Part shown: positions 36,162 through 46,494 of the stretch, piece after piece
Layout: each line of letters begins with the position of its first letter
Position numbering within the stretch: position 1 is the stretch's first letter
Notes under the pieces: model-generated
Database searches by the model: none
The model's input: only the letters and a program-made list of their open reading frames with translations
What the model was told of the DNA's origin: nothing
Position numbers and translations under genes: made by a program
Assembly: GCA_015680685.1 (NCBI GenBank)
Contig: MNCI01025456.1
Location: forward strand, 1,266,720 to 1,330,719
DNA length: 64,000 nt
Source: Gnetum montanum
Lineage: Eukaryota; Streptophyta; Gnetopsida; Gnetales; Gnetaceae
Reading direction: 5' to 3'

Positions 36162-38189
36162 TACCCCCATGACTGAATGAAAACTCGTCCTCGAGTTCCT
36201 TACAATGATATCAAGTAGGTATGGGATTATTAGGGGAAAAGAAACTAATGGGATGACATGTGAACGGTCTTTATTACAAGACTTGACAAAACTGGTGTTC
36301 ATGAAAACAAGGGTGAACACCTTATTACAATGACATCAGGCCACAGTTGGCAGCTGATAGAAAAGAGGAGAGAGAATAGAAGAGAAGAAGAGAGAAGAGT
36401 CTTGTTGCTGCCAACGCCTCGATTGCGCCTTTCGTTGTCCATCCGTAAGCGCATTATCAATTCTTCTCTTTGCATAGCGGCTTCAATGCTGCTCCACTCC
36501 AAGTGTTTGCTCCAGATCCATTCCGTTGTTGTATGATGGCCATCTGCACCCACAACACAATCATATATTAGCAAGGGTAAGTGAATCATTAAGTAAATCA
36601 TACCTTGCTTCGGTTTAGGTTCCTTGGCTAAGTTGTGGTATGGCTAATATGGATCTGGGAAAATGTAGATGATGACTACCGAAGGTGTAGGGGTTAGGAA
36701 GAAAAACGAAAAAATCCGGGGCTTAGGATAAAAATCGAAAAATCAGGCCCCGTACCCCCATGACTAATCGCGAACCTCCGGTAGCGTTAGAATGGAGAAA
36801 GAAAAGGAGTAGGAAAGATAGGTAAAAAGGGACAACTATGGCATCGGTGAAGGGGATGTCATGATGGAAATGAACAAAAATGTTAATTAATTGCAAAAAT
36901 GTTAAGGAAAAGAAGTTAACTAATGTTCCAAATAGGAATGTCAGTGGGTCCTCCCCAAAGCAGGCTCATGCCCTTAATGCCCTGACAATCCCACATTCAA
37001 AGAGTCCGTGGGCTCTGGGAATGTCCTTTGGAACAAGAGTTAAAGTCTTAACCGTAAGAATTTACCAAAAAGAAAACAAAGCATCAACCAAAGTATATAC
37101 AATGATACAACCGGCAATGAGGTGAACAATGGAGAGAAGGATGGGAAGAAGAGAAGTGGAATGGAATCCCAAGAACAAGGTGGTGTACAGCCCCTTGTGT
37201 GTTTCATGATTAATGTGACTTGGCGAATCTCATTCCAACTCTGGCCTCAAACCAACCACTTCCAGTGACTTCGCATCAATGCAGTTGGTTAAATCATCCA
37301 CTTGGGTAACAAGGATGCAACTTCGAGAAGCCACCACCATTCCGACGAAACAACAGAGAGAATGGGAAGCGAGAAGGGCCTTAGTTAGAGGGAACACTTT
37401 GGTTCCATAACCAGTGCTTGCAGCCCAAATTTATTCCGTCTAAGGGGTGTGCTTTGAATCCTCACTTTTAGCTTTTTAGCTTTTTCACTTTTTTTTTTTT
37501 TTTTCCATTTTTTTTTTCATTTTGTCTTCTTCTTTTTTTGTTTTGTGTTTTTATGCGTGGGGACCACACCATGCGAAGACTTCTTTATTTTTATTGTCTC
37601 AGCTTCCGATTATTGGGTTACATCGGAACGGTAAGAAAACCCAAGAAGAAAACATCCAAGCACCCAAGTGAATGACCAACACAAGAGCACCAAGTTCCCT
37701 TGAAGTCACACCCTTTTCAAATCCTTGAGTCCTTCCTTAGTTTGAGAAATGCCCAGTCACTGGTTCGTTAAAGTTCTTATTGGAAGGGAACTGTACATTT
37801 CCAAGCCAAGGGAAACCATAGACTTGATGGATGGATGGATGAAGTGATCTCATTGCCTGCCATATCAAAAGAACATACCTTAGTATCAACAATGTAACTT
37901 AAAGGTAAAAACCAAACATTAGCAATTAATGAAAAACAGTTCATCCCATCGGCCCGAACACTTATTGGGTGACGAATTTACATGATGGATGACACACACA
38001 CACACACACACAAAAAGATAGAAAAATATAACGATGTTGTAAAACAAAAACAAGAAAAGTTAAAGAAAGTTGTAAAACAAAAATTAGAAAAGTTAAAGAA
38101 ATTGTAAAACAAAAATGTGAAAAACAAAAACGTTGTAAAACAAAAACGTGTAAAACAAAAACTGAAAAAGAACTGAGGGCCCCATATGA
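36162..38189 (-). other. 3' noncoding region of element C
   Basis: Sense direction is leftward. It starts with a (AC)n tract (37991-38012) and TTTTTGTTTTACAAC-type repeats (38030-38165), then the conserved TCTTCGCATGGTGTGG segment (37565-37580) and GGGGAGGACCCAC (36945-36957). It ends with the polypurine tract (ATGGGGGTA on the minus strand, 36162-36170) touching the LTR. ORF3, expected after the GGGGAGGACCCAC word, is missing. 36165-36860 is nearly the same as 48099-48760 in element D. Confidence 0.75.
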
Positions 38190-41100
38190 TTAGCATAGGT
38201 GGCCATCTCCCCCATGACTGAGTTGTGAGGGAGAGATCCGAAGTAGTGAGCGCCTATTTGAATTTCTAAGCAGTGCCCAACTTCTCCCAATTGATGATCT
38301 TAAATTCAGGGTTGGAAGTTGGCGACGCTCACGTTCCAATGTGTCTATGCCACGGTTGTTGGCATGAGTTGCCTCAGTTCGTTCCATGCATATTTGTTTG
38401 CTCTTATGAGAAGCTGTCAACCACGGGGTGTCTACTACTTCTTGTGTGGTTGCTACATACAGGCATCTTTGTTGCAGAGTTTCCTGGGCACACCTGTGAC
38501 ATGGAGACATTTCCTCCGTGTCATCACCCGATGAATCACTGTATGTGATGCATGGAACTATCCTCTTCTCGATCTTTCCACATATGTTTATCTTGGAGAT
38601 TTCCAAGGAAAGATCACGGATCCTAAGGCATGCATCTACTGTGCTTAGCCATGCCCTTCCCATTATAATTGGGAAGTCCCCTTCGTTGTTGTTAACATCG
38701 ATCACTAGGAAATCCGCTGGGTAGGACCAACCACACACAGTGGTGATAACGTCCTCCACCAAACCCAAGGGAATAGTGATGGACTGGTCTGCCAGCTCTA
38801 GTTGGATGTTGCTCTTCTTAAGTTGGGGCAGGTTCCAGGCGTGATACATCTTTCGCGAAATTAAGTTGACTCCGGAACCTGAGTCAAGAAGAGCTCGATG
38901 TGGTGCATTCCCAGCGATCTGCAAATGAATAAAGGGACTCCCAGGATCAGTTAGTTTCCTGGGAAGGTGGCCTACCTTGATCCAGTCAGTTACGGTATGT
39001 GTTAGCATAACCGTATGCGTTACATTCCCTTGGACTGAAGGGTGCTCCGAAGTGTTAGTAGTTAGAGGCCTATACATATACCCGTCCGCTTGTTGTTGCG
39101 AGAGCCTATCCGGGCTCCTAGTTCTGAAAAAGGGTCTCCTTTTTGTACAGTTATCGCCAGAACTAGTGTCCGGTTGGATATTTACACTCTGAATATTTAC
39201 AGATCTCGCGGCGTGACGTTGCTGCGGTTGGGTAGGTAATTCCCCTTGCATTGTTGGAGCAGGAGGTGTTATGGGAACTACTTGAGGAAAAGGTGCGGGT
39301 GGAGTTAGAGGATGGACAGAATGTGGAATGTCTCCCGGAGGAGAAGGAGTCCTTCTGAAGTACTCCCGAGCGTAGTAGTGACGGCGTGGAGTGTGACTCA
39401 TAGCGTCACCTGGAGAAACTGGCTGCTGCACATAATAACCATAAGGATCAGGCTGCCGGTAAGGGTATCGATGTGTTGGCTGTGGCATCCCCCATGACTG
39501 TGGGTATTGCCACTGCTGATGTTGCTCGATGGGCTGCGGAGGTGTTCCACTTGGATAATACGTCAAGGGTTGGTGGAACTGCCTCGGGTTACCTTGTGGA
39601 TAAGGTAACCTTCTGGGTGTTTGCCGTTGATTAAGTCTTGGATTTAATGCATACACCCCAGACTCCTGCAGATGTGAGATAATTGGACAACATCCCTTAG
39701 GATGGTCATAATAGCAGACCTCACATCCACCGTCATTGTCTGAATCAGAATTTTCAGCCTCATCGGAGTTAGAGATTTTTCCCTTACCCTTGTTATGTGC
39801 AGGGTTAAAGTTTCTCCGCATGTTCTTGCTTTTATCACTACTTTGCTCATCCTTAGACTCTTCTACGATTTTCAAAACTGTTTCTATTCGTGAGTCTAAG
39901 GAATCCCACATTTGGTCTACCTTAGCCGATACCTCCGTTGTTAACTTTTGGATCGGCACAGTTTTCCTGTTCACCAACTCTTCGAGTGGTGACTCATCCT
40001 CCTCATCACAGAATTTCACTCCCTTCTTACGAAGGGAGGGATCACGGTTGTATTCCTCCGCACTTTCTCTTTTCCGTAGCTCACCCTCTTCTTGCGCTAC
40101 TTGTTCCAACAATACTTCAACTTCATGGGCTCTTAGTTGGGAGAGTCTCCCTTGGGCGTAAGTCCCAAGAGTTCTTCTCGTTTCATTTCGTAGCCCATCC
40201 ACGAGGTGGCGAAGTTGATCCCGCTTAGCGTACCCATGGCCCGGGCAACGATGTAGCAATGTGTAGTAACGGGCCATGGCAGCATCCAAGGATTCATAAG
40301 CTCCTTGTTTCCAGCCTTGGATCTGCTTACGCAAGTTGGACACTCTGGAGTACGTTTGATATTTGTTGTTGAACAATTCAAGCATCGTACTCCACCTCCT
40401 GATGGTTTCCGGTTCTAAGGACCGGTACCAGCTTTCTGCTTCTTTAGTGAGTGTCCTTGGGAACAACTTGAGTTTCTGCCACTCATTGTCTATGTTCTGC
40501 AAGGCACAGGCGTCGTGGAATGCCTGTAAATGATGTTGAGGATCAGCGTTGTATCCCCCTTCAAAACGTGGGATATTATTTATATCCAAACGCTTGATCC
40601 TACTGTCTTTCAAATGCCTTGTGGGAATCCTAACTGCCTCTCTAATGTCAAGCATACTTCGGGTTGCGAATAGGGGTTCGTCATGATCATCTCTTTCATG
40701 ACGTCTGTGATGTCTACGTTGTGGTTCCCTATTCTCCCTACGTCCTTGCCCTTGTCCTAACTCCTCTCGACCTTCTTGTCGAGGCATTTCATCTCTTCTA
40801 CCTTTACTTTCCGCGTTATGCTCATGGTGGCTGCGCCCAGATGTGGAAGGAGAGGGTGAATGATGTGATGAAGGGGAAGAAGAAGGGGATCCATCACCAT
40901 GGTGATGTTTCTTGCCTTCTCTTCGGCTGCTTCGGCCCCGATCGTTGTGACGATCAACGAGTCCGTCATTAGTGCGAGTGATTGTTCCTGCCGTGAACAG
41001 CTGGTGCTCACGGGGATCAGAGCCTGGAATATGTATCGTTGATCTAAGGCCCTGATGCCTAACCTCTTCACTAGAGTGAGGAGGAGGAACATCATTTTCT

Positions 41101-41534
41101 AAGAAACCCATCGTGAGGGGTTCCTCTTCTCCTATTTCACTAATGACGTGGGGAACCTTGCCCTTCAATAGTGAATGTTGGCTCTCCTGCCTTGCATCCC
41201 GAATACGTTGGGCATTTGTGGGATGATAATCCCTTGTGTCATAATCATCCAAAACGTATTCAGCAAGCAGCTCATGCATGCCATACTGTACCAAAGCACG
41301 GGAAAGCATGTTGGGAGCGGATCGATCTGGGGGTAACACGATGTTACCTTGCATGTCTCTCCACCGCAGTTGCTCATCTTGATGGAAAACAAAGGTAAAA
41401 TCTGGCACATACTCATCGGGATGAGTATATGTGACCTTAGACTGTTGAGGACATGGTTGATTTCGGTTATGCGTATGATCCTGACTTTCTCCTGTATTGT
41501 CCTTAGGTGAGTTGATTTCATGAGAAGAAGCCAT
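38190..41534 (-). CDS. gag-pro: Gag-protease polyprotein of element C, intact
   Basis: 1114 aa from the ATG at 41534 (MASSHE). The frame also extends 8 codons upstream to a GTG, but MASSHE aligns with the starts in elements 1 and B. Approximate residue positions: conserved N-terminal block with FTFVFHQDE (about 45-55); Ser/Arg/Glu/His-rich linker (190-300); gag core with HHLQAFHDACALQNID (about 330) and ESWYRSLEPETIRRW; helical region (460-570); zinc knuckle CEVCYYDHPKGCCP (about 600); Pro/Gln/Tyr-rich linker (640-840); retropepsin domain with LLDSGSGVNLIS (about 880) and PIIMGRAWLS. The active-site DSG is intact. The last 30 or so residues come from the 3' noncoding block, because pol is deleted. 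It would form particles and process itself. Confidence 0.93.
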   Translation of the reverse strand: MASSHEINSPKDNTGESQDHTHNRNQPCPQQSKVTYTHPDEYVPDFTFVFHQDEQLRWRDMQGNIVLPPDRSAPNMLSRALVQYGMHELLAEYVLDDYDTRDYHPTNAQRIRDARQESQHSLLKGKVPHVISEIGEEEPLTMGFLENDVPPPHSSEEVRHQGLRSTIHIPGSDPREHQLFTAGTITRTNDGLVDRHNDRGRSSRREGKKHHHGDGSPSSSPSSHHSPSPSTSGRSHHEHNAESKGRRDEMPRQEGREELGQGQGRRENREPQRRHHRRHERDDHDEPLFATRSMLDIREAVRIPTRHLKDSRIKRLDINNIPRFEGGYNADPQHHLQAFHDACALQNIDNEWQKLKLFPRTLTKEAESWYRSLEPETIRRWSTMLELFNNKYQTYSRVSNLRKQIQGWKQGAYESLDAAMARYYTLLHRCPGHGYAKRDQLRHLVDGLRNETRRTLGTYAQGRLSQLRAHEVEVLLEQVAQEEGELRKRESAEEYNRDPSLRKKGVKFCDEEDESPLEELVNRKTVPIQKLTTEVSAKVDQMWDSLDSRIETVLKIVEESKDEQSSDKSKNMRRNFNPAHNKGKGKISNSDEAENSDSDNDGGCEVCYYDHPKGCCPIISHLQESGVYALNPRLNQRQTPRRLPYPQGNPRQFHQPLTYYPSGTPPQPIEQHQQWQYPQSWGMPQPTHRYPYRQPDPYGYYVQQPVSPGDAMSHTPRRHYYAREYFRRTPSPPGDIPHSVHPLTPPAPFPQVVPITPPAPTMQGELPTQPQQRHAARSVNIQSVNIQPDTSSGDNCTKRRPFFRTRSPDRLSQQQADGYMYRPLTTNTSEHPSVQGNVTHTVMLTHTVTDWIKVGHLPRKLTDPGSPFIHLQIAGNAPHRALLDSGSGVNLISRKMYHAWNLPQLKKSNIQLELADQSITIPLGLVEDVITTVCGWSYPADFLVIDVNNNEGDFPIIMGRAWLSTVDACLRIRDLSLEISKINICGKIEKRIVPCITYSDSSGDDTEEMSPCHRCAQETLQQRCLYVATTQEVVDTPWLTASHKSKQICMERTEATHANNRGIDTLERERRQLPTLNLRSSIGRSWALLRNSNRRSLLRISPSQLSHGGDGHLC

Positions 41535-41660
41535 TTCTAATGGTGTGCTAACTTTCACCGTTATTTATGTTCTTGATTAACTGATTAACCCTAAGGTTCG
41601 TTTTAAGCTCACAACGATGTGAGTGATATCCCTTATGTTAAATTGGCGAAAAAACACTTA

Positions 41661-41680
41661 GTCCCCGGCAACGGCGCCAA
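41661..41680 (-). other. Primer-binding site of element C
   Basis: The minus strand reads TTGGCGCCGTTGCCGGGGAC directly inside the LTR, the least decayed PBS of its family here. It is complementary to the 3' end usually assigned to plant tRNA-Asp. Confidence 0.9.
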
Positions 41681-42699
41681 TGATGAGTGGCGAGGTACCC
41701 CTACACTCCACCATACGAATACGAGCGTACACGCGCGATCCGGTCGAACTCCGCAGACTAAATGCCTTAACGCCACAAGAAACACTTGGGGTTAATCGTT
41801 CGTTGTCTTCCCAGGCTTGCTTGTATGTGTCACGGTGTATGGTTAAGCAAGTCTGAGGTATGTGATTTTTTTGGTATTTTCGGCTTATCTTCTATGCTAC
41901 CAGGAGAAAGGGTTGAGAAACTAAGCTAACTCTAACTAAGGTCTAAGTCTAAATTAACTAGCGTCAGCATCCGTTCCCACTTACCGGACACACCCTGAAC
42001 TATGCAACTGCAGCTTACCAAACGCTAATCGTTACTGGGATCGCCACACGTAACGCAAGTGCTCGAAGTGGTCGTACTGAGGCACCTATTTAGCCTACGT
42101 GTGATAAGCAGCCGATTCCTTAGCCAGCCGTACACACCCGTGGGTGCTCGTAACTAAGTCGTACTTATCACACGATCTAGCCTAGCAATGAGCAGCCGAT
42201 TCCTCAACTAGCCGTACACATTAGACCCGGGAGTTACCAAGCGCAGAATCCTGGAATACGCTACTGGGTTACCAAGCATCCAATGCTCGTAATTGAGTCG
42301 TACTCATGCATTGCGTCAAGCAGCCGATTCCTTGACTAGCCGTACACGTCCGTAGACGCTCGTAATCAAGTCGTACTTGAACGCACTAGGAAAGCAGGAA
42401 ATAAAGCAATAAATGAAACCACGTGCTGCAAGGTTTATCCAAACAAGTTCGTCTTTATTGCCGTACACAACTTGGGTTCAGGTTACAAGCTGCTCGAATA
42501 AAGAGCCGTTCACTCTAGGACTCCTACTGCGGGCACATGGGGAAAAATTCTAACTCTGGAGTGATCAATCTGCCAGAGCTTCGCTACACTAGCCAGGATT
42601 GGGAAATGAAGGGAGTGCCGCCTCTTATTTATAGATATGGCGGCGGGATGCGATATCGCGTACACGATATCGCGGCCCAGTGCATGTCGTGTCTCATCA
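41681..42699 (-). repeat. 5' LTR of element C with internal tandem repeat
   Basis: TGATGAG...CTCATCA ends. Sense direction: U3 with inverted arms GCGATATCG / CGATATCGC around 42650-42673, then a TATA box (CTATAAATAAG, about 42626-42636), CTTTATTCGAGC (about 42494-42505) and CAATAAAGACG (about 42451-42461). Three copies of an AGCAGCCGATTCCT unit start at 42107, 42191 and 42319, each followed by a GCCGTACAC word and most by a CGTAA.T.AGTCGTACT word. The other family LTRs have at most one. Confidence 0.9.
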
Positions 42700-42704
42700 C
42701 CAAT
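42700..42704. repeat. TSD of element C, right copy (CCAAT)
   Basis: Matches 35482-35486 exactly. Confidence 0.93.
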
Positions 42705-45118
42705 CATCACAACGAGTGGTGAGTGGTACTTAGGAGAAACTTATCTTTGTTGGTCGAATCGGCAATAAGGGTCTAGAGTAAGAATCAAAGACATTTATGT
42801 CTCCTACTCTTTGGAAGCAATAGTGCAAGCTCTAGGGTTTTCTGAAGTTGGGGCAGATGTGGTAGAAATTCCAAAGAAGGCCGATCCAGAGGTAAAGGTG
42901 CAATGGACCAAACGGTGCTATGGGGTAGAGCGCAAGGAATTCGGCTCCTTGACCATGGTGGAGAGAGTATGCTCAAAGATCATGTCTTACTATTTGAATC
43001 CAACCGTAAGACCCAACAAAATCACTGCCTTCTCTGCTTGTGCGTGTGCCACCTTAAGTGGGAAATTTCCCATGAGTCTTCCACAGCTATTGTTTTTGGA
43101 GATTGAAAAGAGGTTCGCTGAGAACGAACGTGGAAGATGATCTCTCTCCTTTCCCTGCGTAATTCAAAAGTTATGCAAAGGAGCAGGGATAGCATGATAC
43201 TCTAATGATATCATCTGGCATGTCCCAATTGTCTCATGGTGAGAGATGATGAAAGATAAAATGCTTGTTGTTACACAAACAGAGGAGGAGCAGCAACCAC
43301 CTCCACCATCTACACAAACAATGCAGGCAGGCTCAGAAACCACTGTAGAATACATCTACGAGATCGGAGAAATGCTCTTGAGCCAGCAAGAGCAATCTAG
43401 TAGGACTAGTGGAGGAGAAGACCCTTCAGTCTATTGCCCTGCCATGAGCCACTTGGAGCAAGTGGCTTAATCAGTCAACTTGCTTGAAAGGGTAGGGTTG
43501 ATATTCTTCACCGCCCGAGCACCAATTCCAACTAGAACAGATCTAAGCATCTGAGATGTATCAACCACAACCCAACAGTTATTCCCCGGAATCTCAAGGA
43601 ATGCTGCTACTTTCTTGGTATGCTTGGAAGATGGTGAAGAGGCAACGGTCCTGGTGATGTAGCACTAGGGACCAGACGTTGCGGCCAAAGTAGTTGCTGA
43701 TATAATTGCTATTGCTCTCAATGCACTAGCAGCACCTATACCAAACATTCATGGACTACAAGATATACAGGTGTCTACCGGAAGTTCGCATAGAAAGATT
43801 AATGCAGCCCAACATGAAGAATTTTTGGACCGACTGGTGGGAACTGAGAAACCACTTTTGGATGTCTTCGACCTTCCAGACAACATTACTATGACCTAGT
43901 AGGAGCTGCTCTTAGCAAGGGGCAAGAGCCTTGTTTTGGAAGCATAACTAGAAGCTGCTCAAGTTGCTTGGCAGCACTTGGCAACTGAGGTAGCCCAATT
44001 AAGAGCCAGCTTCAACTTAGATTACGGGTTGTTGAGGATTGCGAGAGATGGCGGTCCTCGACAAGTCTGTAGTAGACGCCCAAGCATATCACTTAGAAAA
44101 GGACTTGGTGGTGGTTCGCTAGGAGAATGTGCAGTTGATCGCAAAAGTTCATCGCCTGCACAATGTTGGTGTAGAGAATGAACACATGAAGGATTTTATC
44201 CACCAATAGTAGGAGGAGATAGCCAGGGTGAATGCTGACATAAGAAGGTTGGCAGCTGAAAATCGAAATTTGTCAATGGAGGAGGTTCAGGCATTGCAAC
44301 AGAAGTCTACAATCAAAATTGCCACTTGGAAAAATGAGGCCCTGAAGTTTGAAAAATTCAAAAATCATTGCAGGGACCAAGTGGGATTGCAGAAGGAGGT
44401 AAACGAGAAGCACATTCAAGTTGCCAAAGCTAAGATGAACCAAGCGCTCTAGCAGCTCCGAGAGGGAGGCGATATATGGCCATCTATCTTCAATGGATTG
44501 AAAGCCTACAATAAAGCAAAAATCTACCTAAAGGAGCTACAGATTGAGGAAATGACAGAATACATAGAGTTGGCCAACCTTCGATATGCAAACCTGGCTA
44601 TGCTCACAGCCGGGAGACCATGGTCAAAGTTAGAAAAGCAAGTGGTTGCCTCGTATTCCTTATATGAGGGAGAGTTCCAGGTGCACAAGGCAACAAAACA
44701 AAAGCTAGCAACAGCAAACACAGAACTCGAGGTCTGCGGCCCAAGATTTGAAGGACAACGTACAGTCGTGGAGGACCTGGCCCGAAGAATGAATGACTAC
44801 CAGCAGCTGTAAGAATCAATCCCAGTGTTTGACATCGAACACAAGTAGTTCACAGCCTGGTTTATCAACTTAAAAGAACTCATTTTGGTGCTGCCTTTCC
44901 CTTGGAAAGTTCCAGTTCCAGCACATATTGGAGAAGCTACCTGGATCGTGAACGACCCCAGAAGGAAAGAAGAAAAAATGAGGGCTCTCTTGGAGGCTTT
45001 CTGGCTGCCTCCAGAAGTTGCAGCTGCCAGAGGACTATCAACATTCGTGTTTCCACCAACGCATGGGCTAGAGGCTGGAGAAGGTCTGTCAGAACCACTG
45101 CCCCCAGGGACGGTGTGA
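42705..45118 (+). pseudogene. ORF3 of element B, second part
   Basis: It continues the frame broken by element C: (S)GEWYLGETY near 42710-42745, a globular region to about 43200, a Pro/Glu/Gln linker (EEEQQPPPPSTQ, about 43280-43320), then heptad-rich coiled coil at 43970-44812 (for example RRLAAENRNLSMEEVQALQQ). A C-terminal tail ends at TGA 45116-45118. Elements A and 1 have the same domain order. Stops and shifts near 42770, 43140, 43900, 44100-44210 and 44812 disable it. The function is unknown. It fits the extra 3' ORF of Athila elements, called env-like or putative plant transposon protein in the literature. I see no convincing signal peptide or membrane span. Confidence 0.75.
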
Positions 45119-45368
45119 TCTTCTCCAGCAATTTTGTGCATCATCCTACACAGTAGAGGTTTCAGGACTAGCGAGGTGTTCAATTTTGTCTCTGAACACT
45201 GCCATTTTTGTAATTTTTCCCCTCTGTAACTCGGGCACTTGGTCAAATTTATGTTGTGTCATGTGTATGTCATGTATGTGTTTAAGTTATGTGTGTTGTA
45301 AATAAGAATCCATACCTTCCAAATTGTAAAGTAACTCAAGGATGAGTTTTTGCTCAGCCGTGGGGATA
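45119..45368 (+). other. 3' UTR and polypurine tract of element B
   Basis: Noncoding tail between the ORF3 stop and the 3' LTR. The purine-rich GTGGGGATA (45360-45368) abuts the LTR and is the probable plus-strand primer. Confidence 0.7.
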
Positions 45369-46275
45369 TGATGTAGTGTCATTTAGTCAATGTGTCGATT
45401 GGGCTGCCTATACAGGGCTGCGTATACGTGGCTGCGTCGACACGAGCCCATCAACGTAGCCACCCTGCGTCAACGTGGCTCCATTTACGTAGCCACCTTT
45501 CCAGGCCTATAAAGGCCTTTTGCCTCATTTAGGCATCTTTTGAGTAGTTGTAGCGAAGGTCTTGCAGTTTGTTCCCATAGGAGATAGAATATTTTCCAAG
45601 TGCTTGCAGTAGGTGTAAGAAAAGTGATCGGCTCTTTATTCAAGCGTTGATGTATCTGAGCCCATTGGCATGACGACAATAAAGACGAACTATTCAAGCA
45701 TTCCTTGCAGCATTTGGACTTAGTTATTTTATGCATTTAATAGTTTAATGTATTTATGATTTATTGGTTACTTGTTAATTACTTAAGTTTTCGTTATTAT
45801 AATTTCAATCGCTATTGTTCATTTGTAGTTCATTAAGGCCATAAGTATGACCATCTCGAATGTAACCCAGACACTTGGTAAGCCCAGTGATGCTTAACGT
45901 CTGGTAACCCAGAAGTGTTAGGAGATGCTCAGAACATGCTCGGAAGATGGGATCGGATACTTATGTTAGGAGTAGTTAAGATTTAGATTAAGATAATTTT
46001 AGATTAATTAATATTCTATCCTTATTTTCCAAGATAATTAGTCGCCGAAAAGATAATTAAAAAGATATAAAAATCATTAGCCTTAGTCTTACTTAACCAT
46101 CGTAAACAGAACTTCACAAGTGAGATTAGGATGACAACGACTGTTCTAACCCAAGGTTTCACTGGTTAGAAGCCTGGTGTATGTTAAGTGCTTACAGTCT
46201 GCGGATTTCGACCGAGTCGCTTGTGAATGCTCATGATTCGTATGGTTGGGCATAGGGGTACCTAGCCACTCATCA
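45369..46275 (+). repeat. 3' LTR of element B
   Basis: Starts TGATGTAGTGTCATTTAG and ends GGGGTACCTAGCCACTCATCA. Its U3 differs from the 5' copy at many C/T and G/A sites, and its TATA box is CCTATAAAGG rather than CCTATAAATAAG. The R-U5 half is much more similar. Confidence 0.9.
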
Positions 46276-46290
46276 CCAAGGGGTAATCCC

Positions 46291-46300
46291 CTATTTATAG
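46291..46300 (-). promoter_or_regulatory. TATA box of the antisense gene in element T
   Basis: The minus strand reads CTATAAATAG, 16 bp upstream of the site where element B inserted. With B removed, transcription would start about 30 bp downstream, near 25845, and run into the antisense exons at 25857-20947. The match to a plant TATA consensus is excellent; the link to the gene is inference from position and spacing. Confidence 0.6.
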
Positions 46301-46494
46301 TTGATGTAGTAAAATACTTGTCACTTTCACATTCCGAGTAACGCGGGACACTACTACAGTGTAGCACGATTGTAGCATAGTCCCACTACAACGTAGCAGT
46401 CATTGGCAATGTAGTAAGTGGGCCCACCAAAATTTTCGCTCTGTATTTTCAAATTTTAAACCTATTGCCTATCCGCAAAAACCTTAATCTAGGA

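Larger units (their letters stand above)
35487..42699 (-). mobile_element. Athila-like element C, non-autonomous, inside ORF3 of B
   Basis: 5' LTR on the right (41681-42699), PBS, one long intact gag-pro ORF, about 2 kb of 3' noncoding sequence, and a gap-damaged 3' LTR on the left (35487-36161). A perfect TSD (CCAAT) flanks it. No RT, RNase H, integrase or ORF3 is present: the protease end passes straight into the 3' noncoding block. The intact ORF, perfect TSD and preserved CpG-rich LTR make it the youngest insertion in the window. Its mobilisation would need pol from a relative. Confidence 0.93.
25858..46275 (+). mobile_element. Athila-like element B, inserted in T and split by C
   Basis: LTRs at 25858-26770 and 45369-46275, PBS, gag-pro, pol, 3' noncoding block, internal promoter, leader intron and ORF3. 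Without element C (35487-42699 plus one TSD copy) it is about 13.2 kb. The flanks CTAGG (25853-25857) and CCAAG (46276-46280) agree at three of five sites, the two differences being transitions, so the TSD is decayed. The LTRs differ at many C/T and G/A positions, so B is not recent. It is the only element in the window with every gene still recognisable between two LTRs. Confidence 0.9.

Noticed and set aside
35493-36176. Long open frames (about 195-227 codons) across the N run on both strands
   Set aside because: They consist mostly of unknown bases; only the flanking ORF3 and LTR fragments are real.
39736-40161. Plus-strand frames opposite element C's Gag-Pro, such as this 141-codon one
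   Set aside because: Serine-rich shadow of the real minus-strand CDS.
43164-43355. Signal peptide or envelope-type membrane segments in ORF3
   Set aside because: I found no convincing N-terminal signal or long hydrophobic stretch in the conserved frame, so an envelope function is not claimed.
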